Shown here piece by piece: positions 1 to 6,691 of a stretch of DNA of 13,429 bases. Position 1 is the stretch's first letter, and every line of letters starts with the position of its first letter. The notes beneath the pieces are model-generated. The model had not been told where the DNA came from. It ran no database searches and was given only the letters and a program-made list of their open reading frames with translations. Position numbers and translations under genes: made by a program. This stretch comes from an uncultured bacterium. Lineage in GTDB: Bacteria; Bacteroidota; Bacteroidia; Chitinophagales; CAIODY01. Location of the stretch: contig CAIQHW010000559.1 in assembly GCA_903871715.1 (NCBI GenBank), forward strand, positions 1 to 13,429, in the 5' to 3' direction.

Positions 1-955
1 AGCCGTTATTTTTTGTTTTAAAGGCAGAATGTTGCACACCTTGCAACTTGAAAATCCGCAACCAATCAGCTTTTGCCAAGCGTTGCTGTTCAAAATCAAT
101 CATGCCATTTATCATCATTTGCTGTGCAAAAATTAATCGGTCGAAAACAATTTGTTGTGCTAATTTTCCATCTACAAACACTTCATTTTTGAAAATGCCT
201 AAATCATTTTCGCTTTCATTATTATGGTCGAAAGCACTGATGGCAAAGGCGATTGTGGAATCGTGAACTACAATTTTATCGCTGAATTGTAGCGTATCAT
301 TTTTGAAAACAAAATTCCTTTTGCTCAAAAAATGATGCTGTGCAAAAGTATTGTTCCAGCTGTAAATGCCCAATCTCATTATATTTGGTGCAATTTTATC
401 TTCACACTTTAAACCAAAAAAAGCAGGATTAATGGCTTCTTCGGTAAATGCATCTCTCACTTCAAAATGCAAATGTGGTGCAGTACTGCTGCCGCTATTG
501 CCGCTATAGGCAATGGTTTCACCATTGTTTACTTTTAATTTTCGAACAGGAAATTTTATATCCACTTCAAATTTTTTCTGCCGATACTGCTCAGCAATTA
601 GCAAATCAGCAAATCGTTTTTCCAAACTATTTAAGTGCGCATAAACGGTGGTGAAACCTTGTGGATGAGTGATGTAAATTGCCAAACCATAACCTGTTGC
701 CGAAATTTTAATTCGGCTCGCAAATCCTGCTGCTGCTGCTTTTACAGGCAATCCTTCTTTGTTTTCAGTTTTAATATCCCAGCCTGTGTGAAAATGATTT
801 TCTCTGATTTCGCCAAAATTGCCAGCCAAAGAAATAGGAATTTCTAACGGACAATTTATAAAATGAGGACAATGATTGCCATATTTTATTTGCGCCGGCA
901 CAGTACCAAACTGGTGCAGCATTATCGCAAAATATAGTTTGAAAAGAAATGGCAT
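1..955 (-). CDS. M23 family metallopeptidase, secreted (3' end cut by window)
   Basis: Predicted zinc endopeptidase of the M23 (LytM/lysostaphin) family, which cuts peptidoglycan cross-bridges in the periplasm. My translation gives 318 open codons from the ATG at 955 to the left edge without a stop, so the C-terminus is missing. Residues 1-22 look like a signal peptide (hydrophobic stretch ending VPAQ). The zinc ligands are visible: HTGWD at 56-60 supplies the first His and Asp, YAHL at 105-108 carries the usual extra His, and HLHFE at 161-165 is the HxH motif. An inserted segment of about 30 residues (112-141) separates the two halves of the domain. After about residue 175 comes a region without catalytic motifs, possibly beta-rich. 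The start lies 3 bp after the panC stop, so the two are probably co-transcribed. All metal ligands are present, so it should be an active enzyme. Its exact bond specificity cannot be read from the sequence. Confidence 0.88.
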   Translation of the reverse strand, partial: MPFLFKLYFAIMLHQFGTVPAQIKYGNHCPHFINCPLEIPISLAGNFGEIRENHFHTGWDIKTENKEGLPVKAAAAGFASRIKISATGYGLAIYITHPQGFTTVYAHLNSLEKRFADLLIAEQYRQKKFEVDIKFPVRKLKVNNGETIAYSGNSGSSTAPHLHFEVRDAFTEEAINPAFFGLKCEDKIAPNIMRLGIYSWNNTFAQHHFLSKRNFVFKNDTLQFSDKIVVHDSTIAFAISAFDHNNESENDLGIFKNEVFVDGKLAQQIVFDRLIFAQQMMINGMIDFEQQRLAKADWLRIFKLQGVQHSAFKTKNNG

Positions 956-958
956 TTT

Positions 959-1798
959 CTACATTAAAACATTATCAATCAATCGTACTTTGCCCACTTT
1001 TGCGTCAATGCAAGCCACTAGATTTTTTGCATCGTTCCAATTTTTAGCAGGCTGTAATGTAGTGGTATCCACTATTTCCACATACTCTACTTTTATCAGC
1101 GATTGTTTTTCTAACTCAGAAATTGCCCATTTGCAAAAAATATTTGGCGAAGAAAACCTTTCTTTTTTTAGTTGAAATAAAACTTGAGAAATGGCTAATG
1201 CTTGTTGTCGCTCTTCTTTATTCAATCGCACATTGCGGCTGCTCATGGCTAATCCATCTGCTTCTCGAATGATTGGGCAACACACCAATTCTGTTTTCCA
1301 TTTTAATATTTCCAACATTTTTTTTACGATGGTTTGTTGTTGAAAATCTTTTTGCCCCATAAAAATTTTATTGGGCTGAACAAGCCACAGCAAACGATGT
1401 ACAACCTGACTCATGCCTTTAAAATGACCTGGGCGATGTGCGCCTTCCATCACTTTATCCAAATTTTCAAAATTAAATTCGGGGCAAATCCAATCGGCTG
1501 GATAAATATCATCAACGCTTGGAAGATAGACCACATAGCAGTTTGCAGCCGATAACAATTTTAAATCAGCGTCAGCTGTTCGGGGATATTTTTCTAAATC
1601 TTGCTTATCATTAAATTGTGTGGGATTTACAAAAATGCTGCAAACGGTAATGTTGCAAGTCTTTTGCGATTCGGCAATCAAACTTAAATGCCCTTGATGC
1701 AATGCGCCCATCGTTGGTATAAAGCCAATGGTGTTGCCGTGTAAACGAGCTGCAGCCAATGCATTGAACAACTCGGTATTATTTTTTGCGACTAACAT
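959..1798 (-). CDS. panC: Pantothenate synthetase (pantoate--beta-alanine ligase)
   Basis: Cytoplasmic enzyme that joins pantoate and beta-alanine using ATP, through a pantoyl-adenylate intermediate. It is the last step of pantothenate (vitamin B5) synthesis and feeds coenzyme A. The 279 residues match the usual family length of about 280. The nucleotidyl-transferase signature PTMGALHQGHLSL is at 28-40 with the HIGH-like histidines H34 and H37. Further family motifs are FVNPTQF (56-62), the pantoate-binding stretch MEGAHRPGHFKG (117-128), MGQKDFQQ (147-154) and the KMSKS-like MSSRNVRL (185-192). I chose the ATG at 1798. An in-frame TTG four codons upstream (1810) is possible, but the ATG gives the normal family N-terminus. 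It is divergent from the GT5-like gene and is followed after 3 bp by the M23 peptidase. In many Bacteroidota panD is a close neighbour of panC, but it is not seen here. Confidence 0.96.
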   Translation of the reverse strand: MLVAKNNTELFNALAAARLHGNTIGFIPTMGALHQGHLSLIAESQKTCNITVCSIFVNPTQFNDKQDLEKYPRTADADLKLLSAANCYVVYLPSVDDIYPADWICPEFNFENLDKVMEGAHRPGHFKGMSQVVHRLLWLVQPNKIFMGQKDFQQQTIVKKMLEILKWKTELVCCPIIREADGLAMSSRNVRLNKEERQQALAISQVLFQLKKERFSSPNIFCKWAISELEKQSLIKVEYVEIVDTTTLQPAKNWNDAKNLVACIDAKVGKVRLIDNVLM

Positions 1799-1896
1799 TT
1801 TTATTTTCAAATTTTAAAACTCATTGCACAATTGAGCCATTTTGCCAGTGATAAATTTTCATTCTTTTTATTGTGATTTTTAGATTTTTCTTTTAT

Positions 1897-1904
1897 TATC
1901 TTTG
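1897..1904 (+). promoter_or_regulatory. Putative Bacteroidota -7 promoter element (TATCTTTG)
   Basis: TATCTTTG matches all fixed positions of the Bacteroidota -7 consensus TAnnTTTG recognised by the primary sigma factor. A -33 TTTG box is only weakly represented, by TTGTG at 1871-1875, which leaves a spacer of 21-23 bp. If used, transcription would start near 1910 and give a leader of about 85 nt for the GT5-like/DUF4270/glmS run. It lies in the 198-bp gap (1799-1996) between panC and that gene. I saw no equally good match facing panC and no other feature in the gap. Confidence 0.45.
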
Positions 1905-1996
1905 CACTCTTTTTTTAAAACCTGCGAAAACTACAGCATTTATTTTAATTAGGAATAACGATTTAAAATTCGACAAAAAATTTCACAACATTATTT

Positions 1997-2815
1997 ATGA
2001 AGAAGAAACGAGTCTTGATTATTTCGCAAGAAATTAGCCCGTATTTAGATTACACCAACATGGGCAAAATTTGCAACGCTTTGCCAAAACATTTATTGAA
2101 TGAAGGTGTAGAAATGCGTATTTTAACGCCACGGTTTGGCAATGTAAACGAACGCCGCCACAAGCTACATGAGGTGGTGCGATTGAGTGGTATCAACATT
2201 GTGATGGGTGATGACGATATGCCGTTGATAATAAAAGTAGCCAGTTTGCCAAGCGTTAGAATTCAAGTTTATTTTTTAGATAACGAAGAATTTTTTGGTC
2301 GTAAATACGATTTTCGTGATGAAAAAGAAAAATTTTATCCCGATAATGCCGAGCGTATGATTTTCTTTTGCAAAGGTGCGATGGAGATTGTGAAAAAATT
2401 TGCTTGGCCACCCGATTTAATTCACTGCCATGGCTGGATGACTAGCTTGATTCCACTTTATATGAAAACGGCATATAAAAAAGAACCTGTGTTTTTGAAA
2501 TCGAAAATTGTGTCGAGTATTTATAAAAATGATTTTAAAGAAACGCTGAATAAAAATTTTGGCACATTGGGCAAAGCTGATGGCGTTACAGTGAAAGATT
2601 TTGAATTGTTTAAACCAGCCACCAACACAGCTTTGTTGGAAGGTGCTATCAATTATTCGGATGGTGTAATTTTGGGCGATGAAGAAACCGATAAAGCTGT
2701 TTTAGATTTTATAAAAGCGAAGAAAAAACCAAAATTAGATTTCGGAAATTTGGATGAAGATTATTTGGTTGATTATGTAGAGTTTTACAAAAAATTGATG
2801 ACCGCAAAAAAATAA
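1997..2815 (+). CDS. Short GT5-like (glycogen/starch synthase N-domain) protein, probably not a synthase
   Basis: The 272 residues resemble the N-terminal Rossmann domain of GT5 glycogen/starch synthases. The start KRVLIISQEISP, then NALPKHLLNEGVEMRILTPRFG (27-48) and HCHGW (143-147) line up with the family's EvaP, aLPkaL and HxHDW segments. Real synthases have about 480 residues and a second GT1-type domain, which is absent here with no remnant. The ADP-glucose-binding KTGGL motif, expected about 6 residues after E12, reads DYTNM (18-22), and the Asp of HxHDW is G146. Substrate binding is therefore probably lost. Short proteins of this kind are often annotated as glycogen/starch synthase in Bacteroidota. 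The ATG at 1997 fits the family start. It is divergent from panC and lies 46 bp ahead of the DUF4270 gene, so it is probably in the same transcript as that gene and glmS. Its function is unknown; a carbohydrate-binding or regulatory role is inference. Confidence 0.85.
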   Translation: MKKKRVLIISQEISPYLDYTNMGKICNALPKHLLNEGVEMRILTPRFGNVNERRHKLHEVVRLSGINIVMGDDDMPLIIKVASLPSVRIQVYFLDNEEFFGRKYDFRDEKEKFYPDNAERMIFFCKGAMEIVKKFAWPPDLIHCHGWMTSLIPLYMKTAYKKEPVFLKSKIVSSIYKNDFKETLNKNFGTLGKADGVTVKDFELFKPATNTALLEGAINYSDGVILGDEETDKAVLDFIKAKKKPKLDFGNLDEDYLVDYVEFYKKLMTAKK

Positions 2816-2861
2816 TTGCAACAAAAATGAGTTGTAGTTGAAATCAAATTTTGAAATAAGA

Positions 2862-4190
2862 ATGTTGAATTTTTCTAAAAAAATTATCGGGCTGTTTTTG
2901 TTGGTTTATGTTTTGGCATCGTGCAACCAAAACCCTTATTTGGCAACGCATTTGGCACCATCGTCCGATAATTTGAATGCTTCGCAAACAGATACTTTTC
3001 AAATTTATGCACACACTATTTATCACGATAGTGTGCCTACTTACAATTTGGGTGTGCTTACACTGGGTGAATTAAGTAACAATGCTTTGTTTGGCACCAT
3101 GACTTCTTCTATTTATGCGCAATTTAATTTGCCCGAAAATCAATTTAGTTTTGATGCCACAACCACCATCGATTCGGTGTTTATTACCTTTCCATATTTA
3201 GGTACTTATGGCGACACTTTATCACGCATGGATTTGAGCATAACGCCTATCGACGCTGCATCGGCAAATAAAATTAATGATGATAGAGTGTATTATTCCA
3301 ATGATAATTTTGCTATCAAATCGAGCCCATTAGCCACTATGAATAATGTGTTGTTGAAATTAAAAGACAGTGTGATGGTGTATGGCAAACGGCAAACGCC
3401 GCAACTGCGCATTCCTATTACGAATGCGGCTTTCATTCAAAGTTTGAAAATTCAGGACATTAATGGTGCTTATTTAAACAGCACCAATTTTCACAACTTC
3501 TTTAATGGTGTTTATATCAATGTTACGTCATCTAACACCAATGGCATCATGCAGTTGAACGCCAGCGACCCTTCTAATTCGGGCTTGCAAATTTATTATC
3601 ACACCGCCACTGCCGATTCGCTTTCGGTATTGTTTGCTGCCAATGCAAACGGAACAGTGAATCATTTTTCGCATAATTTTTCGGGCAGCAAAGTGTTGCA
3701 ACAAATCAACAACTCGACTGGAAATGACACAGTGGTCTATCTTTCTGGTTTGGCTGGTGTTCGTGGAAAATTATACATTCCGGGTTTGAGCAATTTTAAA
3801 AACGTGATGATAAATAAAGCAACACTTACTTTTTATGACGTGAATCCTGCATACACCGGGCTTTTTGGACCACCTACTAATTTATTGTTGAGCCGATATG
3901 ATGCCTCCACAAATTTAGAATACAGCTTAGAAGATTTATCCGAAGGTTCGCCACTGTACGGCGTTTCATCCACCGTTTATTTTGGAGGAGTTAGAAATAC
4001 TGTTGATGGGAGCTACACTTTCAACATTGCTCGTTATTTGCAAAAATTAGTAAATGGTACTTACAGCAATAATGGTTTCTTTATTGAAATGAACAATGCA
4101 GCGGAATCGCCCTATCAGGTTGTCATAAGAGGAGGAAATAGTTTTTCCAAGAAAATAAAATTAAAAATTGTTTACACTAAAATTCGTTAG
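2862..4190 (+). CDS. DUF4270 family lipoprotein
   Basis: Predicted lipoprotein of 442 residues from a family of unknown function, typical of Bacteroidota. The N-terminus has lysines (6-7), a hydrophobic stretch (8-17) and the lipobox LASC ending at C21, so it should be lipidated and held in the outer or inner membrane. The residues after the Cys are NQNPY, without the acidic/Lys-rich pattern of Bacteroidota surface-export signals, so a periplasm-facing location is likelier. The rest is rich in Ser, Thr, Asn and predicted beta strands. The segment from about 100, with TIDSVFITFPYLGTYGDT, is the DUF4270-type hallmark. I chose the ATG at 2862 because it puts the signal peptide at a normal distance; a TTG 24 bp upstream is less likely. 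It ends 3 bp before glmS, so the two are probably co-transcribed. The role is not known; the link to envelope precursor synthesis comes only from context. Confidence 0.85.
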   Translation: MLNFSKKIIGLFLLVYVLASCNQNPYLATHLAPSSDNLNASQTDTFQIYAHTIYHDSVPTYNLGVLTLGELSNNALFGTMTSSIYAQFNLPENQFSFDATTTIDSVFITFPYLGTYGDTLSRMDLSITPIDAASANKINDDRVYYSNDNFAIKSSPLATMNNVLLKLKDSVMVYGKRQTPQLRIPITNAAFIQSLKIQDINGAYLNSTNFHNFFNGVYINVTSSNTNGIMQLNASDPSNSGLQIYYHTATADSLSVLFAANANGTVNHFSHNFSGSKVLQQINNSTGNDTVVYLSGLAGVRGKLYIPGLSNFKNVMINKATLTFYDVNPAYTGLFGPPTNLLLSRYDASTNLEYSLEDLSEGSPLYGVSSTVYFGGVRNTVDGSYTFNIARYLQKLVNGTYSNNGFFIEMNNAAESPYQVVIRGGNSFSKKIKLKIVYTKIR

Positions 4191-4193
4191 CCT

Positions 4194-6032
4194 ATGTGTG
4201 GAATTGTTGGATACATTGGTAAAAAGCAAGCCTATCCTATTTTAATAAAAGGCTTGAAACGCTTAGAATATCGCGGTTATGACAGTGCAGGTGTTGCATT
4301 GCTAAATGGCGATTTAAAAACTTTTAAGTGCGTTGGAAAAGTAAGTGAGTTGGAAAAGTTTGCCGAAGGCAACGACTTGAATGGTTGCATTGGCATTGGA
4401 CATACGCGATGGGCAACACATGGCGAACCCAACAACATCAATGCTCATCCGCATTACAGTGAATCGAAAAACTTGGCGATTATTCACAACGGCATCATTG
4501 AAAATTATGCACCACTGAAAGAAGAAATGCAAAGCCGTGGTCATAAATTTATTAGCGATACAGATACAGAAGTGTTAGTTCACTTGATTGAAGACATTCA
4601 ACAAAATGAAGGCGTTGACTTGGAAGAGGCTGTGAGAGTGGCTTTGAACGAAGTACATGGTGCTTATGCGATTGTAATTATTTCAAAAGAAAACCCCGAT
4701 AAATTAATTTGCGCTAGAAAAGGAAGTCCGTTGGTAATTGGCATTGGCGAAAAAGAATTTTTTATTGCCAGCGATGCCACACCCATTGTAGAGTACACCA
4801 AAAACGTAATTTATTTGGATGATGAAGAAATTGCAGTGGTTACTTTGGATGGTCAATTGAACATCAAAACCATACGCAATCAAGTAAAAACGCCCTACAT
4901 TCAAAAATTGGAAATGAAATTGGAAATGTTGGAAAAAGGCGGCTACGAACATTTCATGCTGAAAGAAATTTATGAGCAGCCACGTTCCATTCATGATACA
5001 ATGAGAGGTAGAATTCATTCTCAAAAAGGTTTGATAAAGCTGGGTGGCTTGATTGAATATGAATCGAAAATTGTAAATGCCGATAGAATTATTATTGTAG
5101 CCTGCGGAACCAGTTGGCATGCGGCTTTGGTGGCTGAATATTTATTTGAAGATTTAGCCCGAATTCCTGTTGAAGTAGAATATGCTAGCGAATTTCGCTA
5201 TCGCAATCCCATCATTACCGAGAAAGATGTGGTCATTGCCATTTCGCAAAGTGGCGAAACGGCTGATACTTTGGCAGCTATCGAATTAGCCAAACAAAAA
5301 GGTGCCACTATTTTTGGTATTTGCAATGTGATTGGAAGCAGCATCCCACGGGCATCTCATGCTGGTGCCTACACACATGCCGGACCCGAAATTGGTGTGG
5401 CTTCTACCAAAGCATTTACCAGCCAAGTAACTGTGTTGGCTTTGATGGCGTTGCAAATTGCACACAGCAAGGGCAGCATCATCGAATCGCGCTATCAGCA
5501 ATTGATAAATGAATTAGAAAATATTCCTGAAAAAGTAAAAGAGGTTTTGAAGAGCGATGCTTTGATAAAAGAGATTGCTTACGAATTTAAAGACAGCACC
5601 AACTTTTTATATTTAGGTAGAGGTTATAATTTTCCAGTAGCTTTAGAAGGCGCATTAAAGCTGAAAGAAATCAGTTACATACATGCTGAGGGCTATCCTG
5701 CGGCTGAAATGAAACATGGGCCCATTGCATTGATTGACGACCAAATGCCTGTGGTATTTTTGTGCAATAATCAAAGTGCTTACGAAAAAATTGTCAGCAA
5801 TGTGCAAGAAGTAAAAGCAAGAAAAGGCAGAGTTATCAGCATTGTAGAAGCTGGCGATAAAACTGCAAAAAACTTGAGCGAATATGCTATTGAAGTGCCA
5901 TCTACCGAAGAACCTTTTTCATCTATACTTTCCAGTATTCCGTTGCAATTATTAGCTTATCACATTGCGGTGATGAGAGGCTGTAATGTAGACCAGCCAA
6001 GGAATTTGGCGAAGAGTGTAACGGTAGAATAA
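4194..6032 (+). CDS. glmS: Glutamine--fructose-6-phosphate aminotransferase (isomerizing)
   Basis: Cytoplasmic enzyme that converts fructose-6-phosphate and glutamine to glucosamine-6-phosphate and glutamate, the first committed step to UDP-GlcNAc for peptidoglycan and lipopolysaccharide. The 612 residues are full length. The N-terminal class II amidotransferase domain starts MCGIVGYIG, with Cys2 becoming the nucleophile after Met removal. It also carries RLEYRGYDSAG (23-33), GHTRWATHGE (69-78), HNGIIENY (98-105) and SDTDTEV (121-127). Two SIS sugar-isomerase domains follow: CGTSWHA (304-310), SQSGETADT (351-359), ASTKAFTSQ (403-411), HAEG with catalytic E499, KHGP (507-510) and the C-terminal PRNLAKSVTVE. 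No residue known to be essential is missing. The gene lies 3 bp after DUF4270. There is no room for a glmS ribozyme leader, which is a feature of Firmicutes. The 3' end faces the toxin gene across a short gap. Confidence 0.98.
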   Translation: MCGIVGYIGKKQAYPILIKGLKRLEYRGYDSAGVALLNGDLKTFKCVGKVSELEKFAEGNDLNGCIGIGHTRWATHGEPNNINAHPHYSESKNLAIIHNGIIENYAPLKEEMQSRGHKFISDTDTEVLVHLIEDIQQNEGVDLEEAVRVALNEVHGAYAIVIISKENPDKLICARKGSPLVIGIGEKEFFIASDATPIVEYTKNVIYLDDEEIAVVTLDGQLNIKTIRNQVKTPYIQKLEMKLEMLEKGGYEHFMLKEIYEQPRSIHDTMRGRIHSQKGLIKLGGLIEYESKIVNADRIIIVACGTSWHAALVAEYLFEDLARIPVEVEYASEFRYRNPIITEKDVVIAISQSGETADTLAAIELAKQKGATIFGICNVIGSSIPRASHAGAYTHAGPEIGVASTKAFTSQVTVLALMALQIAHSKGSIIESRYQQLINELENIPEKVKEVLKSDALIKEIAYEFKDSTNFLYLGRGYNFPVALEGALKLKEISYIHAEGYPAAEMKHGPIALIDDQMPVVFLCNNQSAYEKIVSNVQEVKARKGRVISIVEAGDKTAKNLSEYAIEVPSTEEPFSSILSSIPLQLLAYHIAVMRGCNVDQPRNLAKSVTVE

Positions 6033-6050
6033 GTGTTGAACGCTTGATTT

Positions 6051-6119
6051 TTATTTGTTCAATACTTTTGGATTTCTTCTTCCATCAAACACAGATAAAA
6101 TGCGGATTTGGGTGTTTTT
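6051..6119 (-). other. Displaced toxin C-terminus in the neighbouring frame, starting at an A5 tract
   Basis: Read on the minus strand from the A5 run at 6119-6115, the frame shifted by -1 relative to the annotated toxin stays open to a TAA at 6053-6051. It encodes the RelE/ParE-like ending with FDGRRNP followed by KVLNK. The annotated frame over the same bases gives a tail with no family resemblance and stops at 6061-6059. One extra A in the tract, or a one-base backward slip of the Lys AAA codon (6118-6116 re-pairing on 6119-6117), joins the two frames cleanly. Confidence 0.75.
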
Positions 6120-6343
6120 ATTTCGTAAAAAATCAAGTAATATTCTTTAACGATGAATCGTGTTTGAGTAATTTCATGCACCCTGCCTACTTCGGGCAAT
6201 TGTTTTAAAATTTCAATAGCATGGTCGAATTGATTATTCAAGTAATTGCTGTAATGCTTATTACCAGTGCGTTGCAGCCAATAATCTAAAATTTGCAAGC
6301 GGTCTTCAATAGCATTTTCCGACCAAATTATTTCTGCAACCAT
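6059..6343 (-). CDS. RelE/ParE family toxin, frameshifted near the C-terminus
   Basis: Toxin partner of a type II toxin-antitoxin pair. The RelE/ParE fold covers mRNA-cleaving and gyrase-poisoning toxins; which applies is not readable here. The N-terminus (EIIWSENAIEDRLQILDYW), the LPEVGR segment (49-54) and IVKEYYLIFYEIK (64-76) fit the family. As sequenced it has 94 residues and ends in an atypical tail, MEEEIQKY. The expected tail is present one frame over: a shift after I75-K76 gives ILSVFDGRRNPKVLNK, matching the usual VWDxRxNPxxL ending, with a stop at 6051-6053 and a total of 97 residues. The switch falls on five consecutive A (6115-6119); six would restore the frame. The cause could be an inactivating mutation, a sequencing error or ribosomal slippage. 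The ATG at 6343 overlaps the antitoxin end by 16 bp, so translation is probably coupled. Confidence 0.85.
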   Translation of the reverse strand: MVAEIIWSENAIEDRLQILDYWLQRTGNKHYSNYLNNQFDHAIEILKQLPEVGRVHEITQTRFIVKEYYLIFYEIKTPKSAFYLCLMEEEIQKY

Positions 6344-6570
6344 TTTGCAAATAATTCTTTTGCTTGCGCATCTGTGTAAAAATTTCCATCAACAATTTGT
6401 TGCTTCGATGCTGCCATACGATTGATTTGATATTCGGAAAGTTGGGGTTCGCTAACCACATCATATCGGTGGTCGGCAATTTCTTTCATCACCTTCAAAA
6501 CATCAGCATCATCAATGTTTTCAATAGATTCGTGCAAGTGTTGTCGTATTTCAAAAATGGGCTGCAACAT
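6328..6570 (-). CDS. Putative type II antitoxin (partner of the RelE/ParE toxin)
   Basis: A small 80-residue protein encoded directly upstream of the toxin and overlapping it by 16 bp. This is the classic antitoxin-first layout, in which the antitoxin neutralises the toxin and usually represses the promoter. The N-terminus IFEIRQHLHESIENIDDADVLKVMKEI resembles Bacteroidota antitoxins that start with an IRxxLHxxI helix and a helical Glu/Asp-rich stretch. The C-terminal half contains SEYQINRMAASKQQIVDG, then a helix ending ELFAKWLQK that probably wraps the toxin. I see no clear DNA-binding motif such as ribbon-helix-helix. I chose the ATG at 6570 because it gives the common antitoxin size and lies just downstream of a promoter-type element. 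An in-frame TTG at 6612 would sit upstream of that element. The assignment rests mainly on context and weak N-terminal resemblance. Confidence 0.72.
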   Translation of the reverse strand: MLQPIFEIRQHLHESIENIDDADVLKVMKEIADHRYDVVSEPQLSEYQINRMAASKQQIVDGNFYTDAQAKELFAKWLQK

Positions 6571-6585
6571 AATTTTTTGTTTTAG

Positions 6586-6593
6586 CAAATCTA
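6586..6593 (-). promoter_or_regulatory. Putative -7 promoter element (TAGATTTG) ahead of the antitoxin
   Basis: On the minus strand TAGATTTG fits the Bacteroidota -7 consensus TAnnTTTG. It ends 15 bp before the antitoxin ATG, so the transcript would have a leader of roughly 10 nt. The -33 side is poor: the best candidate is CTTG at 6610-6613 with a 16-bp spacer, shorter than the usual 19-21. The remaining gap up to nadK (6594-6691) shows no further recognisable element; near matches facing nadK have the wrong internal spacing. Confidence 0.3.
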
Positions 6594-6691
6594 AATAAAC
6601 TTTGTGAAACAAGAATATTGCGAATTATTTTCATCGCCACCATTCCCATTTTGATTTGTATTTTGCAACATCAAAAATCAAAAATACCCAC

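Noticed and set aside
876..1175. Plus-strand open frame of 99 codons over the M23/panC junction
   Set aside because: It lies opposite two well-supported genes, and its translation shows no protein-like features or family resemblance.
1799..1810. Four-codon longer panC starting at TTG 1810
   Set aside because: The ATG at 1798 gives the normal family N-terminus; the extra residues add nothing recognisable.
2838..2861. TTG start for the DUF4270 lipoprotein
   Set aside because: It would put eight extra residues ahead of a complete lipoprotein signal peptide that begins well at the ATG 2862.
4704..5120. Minus-strand open frame of 138 codons inside glmS
   Set aside because: It is antisense to a strongly conserved enzyme and has no recognisable domain; a by-product of codon bias.
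6036..6062. Inverted repeat TTGAAC/GTTCAA between glmS and the toxin as a bidirectional terminator
   Set aside because: Only six base pairs with a 15-nt loop and no proper T-tract after the stem; too weak to call.
6051..6570. A new defence system around the toxin-antitoxin pair
   Set aside because: Only two small genes between housekeeping genes, with no effector, nuclease, helicase or mobile-element partner; an ordinary type II pair fits.
6656..6691. TTG start for nadK
   Set aside because: The upstream 12 residues do not resemble NAD kinases, and the ATG at 6692 starts the first beta strand directly.
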